Positions 1 through 4,844 of a stretch of 6,573 nucleotides of DNA are shown here, one piece after another. Below the pieces are notes generated by a model. The model was not told the origin of the DNA, did not search any database, and saw nothing but the letters and a program-made list of their open reading frames with translations. Positions within the stretch are counted from its first letter, which is position 1; each line of letters opens with the position of its first letter. The position numbers and the translations under genes are program-made. The stretch is from Bacillota bacterium (GTDB taxonomy: Bacteria > Bacillota > Clostridia > Christensenellales > UMGS416), in NCBI GenBank assembly GCA_023428265.1, contig JAEYYW010000097.1, forward strand, positions 1-6,573, written 5' to 3'.

Positions 1-17
1 TTTGTATAGTTCGTTAT

Positions 18-44
18 TACTGTTCATTTACATTATATACAGTA
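18..44. promoter_or_regulatory. Possible operator: inverted repeat over the leftward promoter
   Basis: TACTGT (18-23) and ACAGTA (39-44) form a perfect 6-bp inverted repeat with a 15-nt spacer. The repeat encloses the -10 box (32-37) and the expected transcription start (near 25) of the minus-strand promoter at 32-59. A dyad in this position is where a dimeric repressor would bind. The arms are short and the region is AT-rich, so chance is possible, and no regulator is encoded in the window to match it. Confidence 0.3.
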
Positions 45-59
45 TGACCGGCATGTCAA
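32..59 (-). promoter_or_regulatory. Consensus sigma-A promoter firing leftward out of the window
   Basis: Read on the minus strand, a perfect TTGACA -35 box (54-59) and a perfect TATAAT -10 box (32-37) are separated by 16 nt, one short of the usual 17. Transcription would start near 25 and run off the left edge. The promoter lies just beyond the terminator of the minus-strand gene at 176-940, so it should begin a new transcription unit whose gene lies outside the window. An ATG at 27 (minus) with nine open codons to the edge is too close to the start site and has no ribosome binding site, so I do not call it a gene. Confidence 0.75.
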
Positions 60-79
60 GCAATATTTTGAGAAAATTG

Positions 80-108
80 AAAAAACTCTCCCACTGGTTG
101 GGAGAGTT
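80..108 (-). terminator. Rho-independent terminator of the DUF3784/PH gene
   Basis: A perfect 10-bp stem, AACTCTCCCA (84-93) with TGGGAGAGTT (99-108), closes a 5-nt loop. On the minus strand the stem runs directly into six T residues (80-85), followed by a further T-rich stretch to about 73. It lies 67 nt downstream of the stop codon at 176-178. On the plus strand the hairpin is followed by CATTCC, not a T-tract, so it works in one direction only. Confidence 0.88.
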
Positions 109-175
109 CATTCCGGATCTGATCGAAGGAGAGAAAGGCGCTGCTGAAGGGTTTGCCCTATGGCAGCCCGCCCGC

Positions 176-940
176 TTATTGACCGGCTGCCTGCGCCAGT
201 TTCTCATACAACACCTGTGTTTCAGACGGCGTCAGGCAGTTGATGTAATATTGTTTCCCATCCGGCAAGCGGAAATGAAGGAAGGGTGGTTCTGTGTTTT
301 CCGTATAAACGCGGGCAACGGCGCCGCCCTGCAGCGTGAAACGCCCCCGAAGCCGGCTGCCCAGCGCGGAGCCATACTCCTTGCCTGTGATTTTCGGCAT
401 CTCCTGCAGAAGCTCCAGCCCCATGATTTGATTGCGCTCCACCGTCTGCCCAAAGGCGCAATCGATTGCCAGCGTTTCCTCCGACACGGAGAAAACCGCC
501 GCCTTGCCGCTGTCGTGCAGCAGCACCGCCACAAACACCGCCACTGCCGCCAGGCCGGCGAACACGACGGCAAGCACCCATTTCGTCTTGCGGTTGAGCC
601 GGCCATCTGCGGCAAGGGCATTGCCGTCATATTTCTGCGCCCGGACCATCAGATAGACAACCCCCGGAATGAACAACAGCGCGGCCAGCACCGCGCCCAC
701 AACCCAAATGCCCAGCAGCACAAACACCGTGGCCACCACAATCACACCGGCCGCAACAAACAACGCGTTGGCAAGGAAGCGGGAAAGGCCCTCCACATCC
801 ACTTTTTTCTGTTGCTCGGCGGTCATTGTGTTGTAGCCGGAAATCAGCCAATACGCCTTTCCAAACCGCAGCGTTGCGGCAATGCCGGCAAAGAGCACCG
901 ACAATGAAGCACCCATGCCGAATGGAAACCAAAACTCCAT
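176..940 (-). CDS. DUF3784-like membrane protein with C-terminal bacterial PH-like domain
   Basis: Membrane protein of unknown function, 254 aa from the ATG at 940. What is seen: a hydrophobic N-terminal segment (about 5-24), then a W-L-I-S-G-Y-N-T motif (31-38) followed by a charged K-K-V-D stretch, the hallmark of the DUF3784 family, then two membrane segments (about 57-77 and 79-99). A fourth segment (about 121-141) leads into a soluble C-terminal part (about 147-250). Its beta-rich pattern, with M-P-K-I-T, a G-x-F strand, a short Y-T-E-N strand and a final Y-x-I-N then L-Y-E-K-L helix, resembles the small bacterial PH-like domains often found on such proteins. Start choice: a GTG at 949 is in frame, but the AAGGGA site (953-958) would be only 3 nt away, so the ATG at 940 is preferred, though not certain. 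It stands alone, with its own terminator at 80-108. Family assignment is by motif recognition and the function is unknown. Confidence 0.82.
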   Translation of the reverse strand: MEFWFPFGMGASLSVLFAGIAATLRFGKAYWLISGYNTMTAEQQKKVDVEGLSRFLANALFVAAGVIVVATVFVLLGIWVVGAVLAALLFIPGVVYLMVRAQKYDGNALAADGRLNRKTKWVLAVVFAGLAAVAVFVAVLLHDSGKAAVFSVSEETLAIDCAFGQTVERNQIMGLELLQEMPKITGKEYGSALGSRLRGRFTLQGGAVARVYTENTEPPFLHFRLPDGKQYYINCLTPSETQVLYEKLAQAAGQ

Positions 941-1017
941 ATCTCCCACAATTCCCTTCTGTCAAAAACCCCATGATATGCCGATGCGGCGACAGCATGG
1001 ATAAACCATACAACCTC

Positions 1018-1047
1018 ATTTTACACAAAGGGCAGGCATGAAATCAA
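1018..1047 (-). promoter_or_regulatory. Candidate promoter for the DUF3784/PH gene
   Basis: On the minus strand, TTGATT (1042-1047, four of six consensus bases) and TAAAAT (1018-1023, five of six) are separated by 18 nt. Transcription from near 1011 would give a leader of about 70 nt before the ATG at 940. It is the best candidate in the divergent gap (941-1093) but matches only moderately. I found no convincing plus-strand promoter there for the gene at 1094. Confidence 0.3.
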
Positions 1048-1093
1048 CCACGAAGGCAAAGCTAACCCGGGAACTCACACAAAGGAGAGCAGA

Positions 1094-1381
1094 ATGAAAA
1101 AAATCTATATCCGCACACCGGCGGGCACTTACCCCATTGATCAAACGATAGCGGAGAAATACCGCCTGAAGCCCGGCGACCCCACGCCGTTCACCGGCAG
1201 CACCGTGGTGGACCAGTTTGGCCGCTCTCCGGCTCCGAAGGATCCAAAGGCGCAAAACCTGGAGGGAACCAAAGGCGAGCTCATCAACGATGGCATCGCC
1301 GAGATAGACAACGCCCTGACCCTCTCCCAATCGGAAATCATCGACTTTTCACAGGGCACAGACTCCAACCCCAACGGCTGA
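1094..1381 (+). CDS. Small hypothetical protein (95 aa)
   Basis: I do not recognise this protein. It is 95 aa with no membrane segment, signal peptide or cysteine. The N-terminus (K-K-I-Y-I-R-T-P-A-G-T-Y-P-I) looks like a short beta hairpin. It is followed by a lysine/arginine helix with Y-R-L-K-P-G-D, a proline-, serine- and lysine-rich middle (about 55-65), and an acidic C-terminus rich in isoleucine, aspartate and serine. The low hydrophobicity suggests a soluble, partly disordered cytoplasmic protein. Evidence that it is real: a strong ribosome binding site AAAGGAG (1081-1087) 6 nt before the ATG, an ordinary GC-rich codon pattern, and a position that fills the gap between the divergent gene and cca. 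No terminator is visible after it. A chance reading frame is unlikely given the ribosome binding site. Confidence 0.72.
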   Translation: MKKIYIRTPAGTYPIDQTIAEKYRLKPGDPTPFTGSTVVDQFGRSPAPKDPKAQNLEGTKGELINDGIAEIDNALTLSQSEIIDFSQGTDSNPNG

Positions 1382-1504
1382 AGGCTGCCCTGCGGCACAT
1401 TCAAGCAACTCATACGCAAGCGCCTCCGCACGCAACCGGCCGGGAGCGCCCACGTTGCCACACATGGAAAAGAATGCCGGAAAGGCTCACATTTCCCCGT
1501 TTCA

Positions 1505-1533
1505 TTGCGGCATGCCATTGTATTTAGTATAAT
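1505..1533 (+). promoter_or_regulatory. Promoter for the cca-lipoprotein-TVP38 operon
   Basis: A perfect TATAAT -10 box (1528-1533) sits in a short AT-rich island, exactly 17 nt after a weak -35 box TTGCGG (1505-1510, which keeps only the TTG). Transcription would start near 1540, giving a leader of about 25 nt before the TTG at 1566. The rest of the gap after the small gene (1382-1504) is GC-rich, with no gene, T-tract hairpin or repeat that I can support. Confidence 0.6.
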
Positions 1534-1549
1534 ATATACATTTCCGGGC

Positions 1550-1556
1550 AAAGGAG
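1550..1556 (+). promoter_or_regulatory. Ribosome binding site that favours the TTG start of cca
   Basis: AAAGGAG is 9 nt before the TTG at 1566 but 18 nt before the in-frame ATG at 1575. The normal spacing points to the TTG as the true start, adding three residues (M-H-A) to the protein. Confidence 0.7.
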
Positions 1557-1565
1557 CTGTCTAGG

Positions 1566-2975
1566 TTGCATGCCATGATCCCCGGGTTCCTCAGGGAAGC
1601 GGCGAAGCATTTCTCTGAAAAAGGCGCGCCGCTTTATCTGGTGGGGGGCTGGCCCCGCAACAGGCTGCTGAACCTGCCGCCCGGAGACCTGGATGTGTCC
1701 AGCGCCCTGCCGCCGGATCAGGCCGCCGGTCTGTTTGAGCGGGTGCCCGGCGCACGGGTGATCGAGCGCAACACGAGGCTGGGCACCTTCGGCGTGCTTT
1801 ATGAGGACGTGCAGGCCGAATACACGGCCTTTCGCACAGAAAGCTACGGTGAAGGCGGCGCGCACCGCCCGGAGCAGGTGTGCTTTGGCGCCACGATGGA
1901 GCAGGACGCGCTGCGCAGAGATTTCACCGTGAACGCCATTTACCACGATATTGCGGCAGGACACGACATCGACCCGCTGGCCGGCCTGCCCGACATTGCC
2001 GCGCGGCAGCTGAGGACATGCCGAAGCCCCGCGGAAACCTTCGCCGACGACGGCCTGCGGCTCATGCGGCTGGCACGTTTCGCAGCAGAGCTTGATTTTT
2101 CCATTGAGAAAGAAACCTATGCCGCCGCGCGGGATAACGCGGCGCTCATCGACGACATTGTGCCGGAGCGGGTGCAGGCGGAGCTATTCAAGATCCTGCT
2201 GGCAGACACAAAGTATCGTGATCTTGCCAGAGCGCAAAGCCCTGTGCTCAAGGGGCTTCACCTGCTGGACGATCTGGGCCTGCTCCCCCGCATCCTGCCG
2301 GAGCTGGAGCCTTGCAGGGGGGTTGGGCAGCGGGCCGATTACCACGACCACGATGTGCTGGAGCACCTGCTCCGCGCCGCCTCCTGCGCGCCTCCGGAGC
2401 TTCCGCTCCGGCTGGCCGCCCTGCTGCACGACGTGGGCAAGCCGGAAGCTCTGAGAAGCGGCGGCCGAATGGTGGGTCACGACAAGCTGGGCGAGCCCAT
2501 TGCCCGCGCCATTTTGACAAGGCTGCGGTGCCCAAACCGCCTGATCGACGAGGTGGCGGCGCTGGTGCGCTGGCACATGGCAGACCTGGACGGCAAAACC
2601 GGTGAGAAGCGGCTGCGGCTGTTTTTTGTGAAAATGGGCCGAGAGCGCGCCCGCGGGCTCGCGGAGCTGCGTCGGGCCGATGTGTGGGGCAGCAAGGTGA
2701 CGCCGGAAAGCGGAGACCCCGCCGGGCGATGGGTCGCCCTGCTGGACCGGATGGAACAGGAGCATGTGCCCTGGACACAGCGGGATCTTGACCTGGATGG
2801 CAGCGCTCTGGCAGATCTTGCCGGAGGCCCCTCCCCATTGGTGGGGGCGCTGAAGGCCGAGCTGCACCGCCACGCCGTGCTGCGGCCCCAGGACAATACA
2901 AAAGCAAAGCTGCTGCGGCTGGCTGCCGCGCTGATGCACGACAGCCAACGTCTGGAAAGGATATTGAAAAAGTGA
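1566..2975 (+). CDS. cca: CCA tRNA nucleotidyltransferase with HD domain
   Basis: Adds or repairs the 3' CCA of tRNAs from CTP and ATP, in the cytoplasm. The protein is 469 aa and belongs to the class II nucleotidyltransferases. Domains in order: the catalytic head has G27-G28 and the metal-binding pair D41 and D43 in G-D-L-D-V. Next come the F-G-V...T-A-F-R strands (75-90) and the base-recognition motif R-R-D-F-T-V-N-A (117-124). The neck motif D-D-G-L-R-L-M-R-L-A-R-F is at 161-172. An HD phosphohydrolase domain follows, with H260-D-H-D-V-L-E-H267, L-H-D-V-G-K-P (287-293), a G-H-D-K motif and a later R-W-H-M. Many clostridial CCA enzymes carry this HD domain, unlike the shorter Bacillus type. 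A poly(A) polymerase of the same superfamily cannot be fully excluded, but the presence of the HD domain and of only one such gene here favours CCA addition. It is first in an operon and its stop overlaps the next start by 4 nt. Confidence 0.95.
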   Translation: MHAMIPGFLREAAKHFSEKGAPLYLVGGWPRNRLLNLPPGDLDVSSALPPDQAAGLFERVPGARVIERNTRLGTFGVLYEDVQAEYTAFRTESYGEGGAHRPEQVCFGATMEQDALRRDFTVNAIYHDIAAGHDIDPLAGLPDIAARQLRTCRSPAETFADDGLRLMRLARFAAELDFSIEKETYAAARDNAALIDDIVPERVQAELFKILLADTKYRDLARAQSPVLKGLHLLDDLGLLPRILPELEPCRGVGQRADYHDHDVLEHLLRAASCAPPELPLRLAALLHDVGKPEALRSGGRMVGHDKLGEPIARAILTRLRCPNRLIDEVAALVRWHMADLDGKTGEKRLRLFFVKMGRERARGLAELRRADVWGSKVTPESGDPAGRWVALLDRMEQEHVPWTQRDLDLDGSALADLAGGPSPLVGALKAELHRHAVLRPQDNTKAKLLRLAAALMHDSQRLERILKK

Positions 2976-3958
2976 AAACCCGATTGAAGCGCTGGTTGGC
3001 GCTGTTGCTGATCGTTGCGGTGGCGCTGGCAGGCGCCGGCTGCGGCAAGGCCAAGCACACCGCCGCGGCGTCGCCCACGCCGGCCCCCGAGCGGCCGGAG
3101 GTCACACCGTCACCGGAAAAAGTATGCCCGCCGGAGGTGGAGCGATTTGCCGGCTACACAATCAACCTCAAGCCGGCCAGAGGCCCCATGGTGATCATAC
3201 AGGAGCCTGTGGCTGCCCAGCTGATCATGGACGCCTACTCCACCGACCGCCTGCAGGTGCAGGACGCGATCGGCAAGTTTAATAACAAGCTGGAAGTGCT
3301 GGACCCGGAGGGAAAAGCGCGCTACAGCTTCAACGTCGCCTCTGACGGGCAGCTGCTGATGAAGGCCTCCGACGGCAAGGTGTTTCGGATGCCGGAGTAT
3401 GTGTATTACCTGATTGAAGATCAGCTATGGACCTATAATGGGTCGCTGATAGACAGCAACCTGAAATGGGATCCGGAAAAAGGCACCTCTCAGCTGGAGC
3501 TGGAGCTTCCCAGATATCTGAAGGCGGGGATGCTGCCGGCCTTCGGCTATGCCTCGGCATATTTCACCAACTACACACTCTATGGCGTAAACACCGAGAC
3601 CAGGAACACAGCCAAGATTTATCTGCTCCTGACCTGTGCCGGGTATGAAATCAGCGGCAACTCCTTTGCCCCCCGCTTTCTCTACACCACGCCCGCCACG
3701 CTGATCTTCACGAAGGCCGGCGATGGATGGCAGCTCACCGGGCTGAAGCAGCCGCCGAATTTGAAGGAGAAGAAGGGGAAAGACCTCTACAACTCCGTGC
3801 GCACAATCTTCCCCTATGATTATATGGAGGATGTGCTGGAGGATTTGAACAAGGTGAGCAAGGAAAAGGGAAACTCACCGCAGATCAAAGACATTGTGCG
3901 CCAGGCAACCGAGTATTTGAACACCGTGCGAATCACCGGCCTGACGGTGGAAAGCTAG
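2972..3958 (+). CDS. Uncharacterised secreted lipoprotein
   Basis: A 328-aa lipoprotein of unknown function, expected to be anchored on the outer face of the cytoplasmic membrane. The N-terminus has K-T-R-L-K-R, a hydrophobic core (about 9-20) and a lipobox-like A-G-C ending at C24. Gly rather than Leu is at -3, but the rest fits a signal peptidase II site. A proline/threonine-rich linker (about 33-50) follows, then two apparently globular parts. The first, to about residue 155, is beta-rich. The second has Y-T-L-Y-G-V...K-I-Y-L-L-L-T, then T-L-I-F-T-K-A-G-D-G-W and finally L-Y-N-S-V-R-T-I-F-P. That order resembles a C-terminal domain seen in other Firmicutes extracytoplasmic proteins, a recollection I could not test. 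The GTG start lies inside GTGA (2972-2975), which also holds the cca stop, and GGAAAGG (2954-2960) is the ribosome binding site, so translation is probably coupled to cca. No catalytic motif is recognisable. Confidence 0.85.
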   Translation: MKTRLKRWLALLLIVAVALAGAGCGKAKHTAAASPTPAPERPEVTPSPEKVCPPEVERFAGYTINLKPARGPMVIIQEPVAAQLIMDAYSTDRLQVQDAIGKFNNKLEVLDPEGKARYSFNVASDGQLLMKASDGKVFRMPEYVYYLIEDQLWTYNGSLIDSNLKWDPEKGTSQLELELPRYLKAGMLPAFGYASAYFTNYTLYGVNTETRNTAKIYLLLTCAGYEISGNSFAPRFLYTTPATLIFTKAGDGWQLTGLKQPPNLKEKKGKDLYNSVRTIFPYDYMEDVLEDLNKVSKEKGNSPQIKDIVRQATEYLNTVRITGLTVES

Positions 3959-3970
3959 AAAGAGGAAGAT

Positions 3971-4687
3971 ATGGCAGAAAAGAGAAAAATGCCCAAATGG
4001 CTCACCTGGACACTGGTCGCACTGGCGGCGCTGGTGCTCGTGGGCCTGTATCTGTGGCTGGATCGCAACGGCAGCCTGAAAATCTTTGAGAGCCGCGAGG
4101 CCCTGCAGGAATACCTGGCCGGCTATGGTGTGTGGGCACCGCTGATGTTCTTCCTGCTGCAGACGGCCCAGGTGATTGCCGCGCCCATCCCCGGCAATGT
4201 CACGGCGCTGGCCGGCGGGGCGATGTTTGGGTTCTGGCAGGCTTTCTGGATCAGCACCGCTGCCACCGTGGTGGGTTCGGCATTGGCCTTCGGCCTGGCA
4301 AAGCTCTTCGGGCGGCCGCTGGTGGTGCGGCTGGTGGGTGAAGCCACCGTGACCAAATATGTGGACTCATTTGCCAAAAAAAGCACCTTTCTGCTGGCAG
4401 CGATGTTTTTAATTCCCTTCTTCCCCGATGACGCGCTGTGCCTGGTCGCCGGCCTCACGGCGATCCGCTGGCTGCCCTTTCTGGCCATTGTGATCGTCAC
4501 CCGTCCGCCGGGGCTGATCGTATCCACACTGGTGGGCTCCGGTGCGATCGTGATGCCCATATGGGGTTGGGTGCTGATCGGGATCGCAGCGGCCGCGCTG
4601 ATGTTTGTGTCGTTCAAATACGGAGACAGGATCAACGACTGGATCATGACGAAGCTGAAGAGGGAGAAGGATTCATCGGCGATCTAA
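3971..4687 (+). CDS. TVP38/TMEM64 (VTT domain) family membrane protein
   Basis: Integral membrane protein, 238 aa, of the DedA/VTT superfamily. Members are linked to lipid transport or scrambling and envelope homeostasis, but the substrate of this one is not known. After a short basic tail there is a membrane segment (about 12-30), an amphipathic stretch, and the VTT core. The core has P-I-P-G-N-V-T-A-L-A-G-G (72-83) with A-M-F-G-F, a glycine-rich helix ending in K-L-F-G-R (111-115), then F-L-I-P-F-F-P-D-D (146-154) leading to V-A-G-L-T, and a late R-P-P-G motif. A last membrane helix and a basic C-terminal tail follow. The re-entrant G-x-F-G and P-D-D loops are the family signature; the acidic P-D-D form is a known subgroup, not a defect. 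It lies 12 nt after the lipoprotein stop with GAGGA (3962-3966) as ribosome binding site, so it is third in the cca operon. Nearby envelope genes suggest a shared membrane role, which is inference. Confidence 0.93.
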   Translation: MAEKRKMPKWLTWTLVALAALVLVGLYLWLDRNGSLKIFESREALQEYLAGYGVWAPLMFFLLQTAQVIAAPIPGNVTALAGGAMFGFWQAFWISTAATVVGSALAFGLAKLFGRPLVVRLVGEATVTKYVDSFAKKSTFLLAAMFLIPFFPDDALCLVAGLTAIRWLPFLAIVIVTRPPGLIVSTLVGSGAIVMPIWGWVLIGIAAAALMFVSFKYGDRINDWIMTKLKREKDSSAI

Positions 4688-4704
4688 ACATCCTGCTCAA
4701 ATGA

Positions 4705-4785
4705 AACCCTCTCCCCTGACCCCTCCCCCTTATAGCGGGAGGGGAAGGATAGATATAGGTAATATCGGGGCAGGGGGAGAGGGTT
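4705..4785. repeat. Nested G/C-biased palindrome between TVP38 gene and mnmG
   Basis: Two stems are nested. The outer one pairs AACCCTCTCCCC (4705-4716) perfectly with 4774-4785. It can continue through T-G with C-A (4717-4718 with 4771-4772), with single-base bulges at 4719 and 4773, into CCCC (4720-4723) with GGGG (4767-4770). The inner one pairs CCCCTCCC (4720-4727) with GGGAGGGG (4737-4744) around a 9-nt loop. The CCCC at 4720-4723 belongs to both, so the long outer stem and the inner hairpin are partly alternative. The plus strand is C-rich on the left and G-rich on the right, and no T-tract follows, so it is not a standard terminator. It may be a dispersed intergenic repeat, an mRNA processing or stabilising hairpin, or a G-quadruplex former. 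Confidence 0.7.
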
Positions 4786-4844
4786 CTGGCAAAGGGATCC
4801 GAAGAGAATGGACAGACAAGACTGAAAAGGTAGATAGATAAAAC

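Noticed and set aside
2..907. Long plus-strand open frame of 301 codons across the left end
   Set aside because: It lies antisense to the minus-strand DUF3784/PH gene. Its translation is rich in His, Gln, Arg and Cys with no recognisable motif, as expected for the complement of a GC-rich gene.
1382..1504. Possible terminator or small gene between the 95-aa gene and the cca promoter
   Set aside because: Only imperfect GC-rich pairings and no T-tract are present, and no plus-strand frame has a ribosome binding site.
2394..2411. Perfect 7-bp GC hairpin CCGGAGC-TTCC-GCTCCGG inside cca
   Set aside because: It lies within the conserved HD-domain coding region and has no T-tract. Leu/Pro/Arg codons in GC-rich DNA readily give such a stem by chance.
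2184..3105. Two long minus-strand open frames opposite cca
   Set aside because: cca is certain from its motifs. The antisense products are low-complexity Ala/Arg/Pro- or Gln/His-rich and cross the cca-lipoprotein junction, so they are shadows.
4406..4435. Acidic P-D-D instead of the common Arg-containing loop in the VTT protein
   Set aside because: The form F-P-D-D followed by V-A-G-L-T occurs in a recognised TVP38 subgroup of Firmicutes, so it is not a loss of a key residue.
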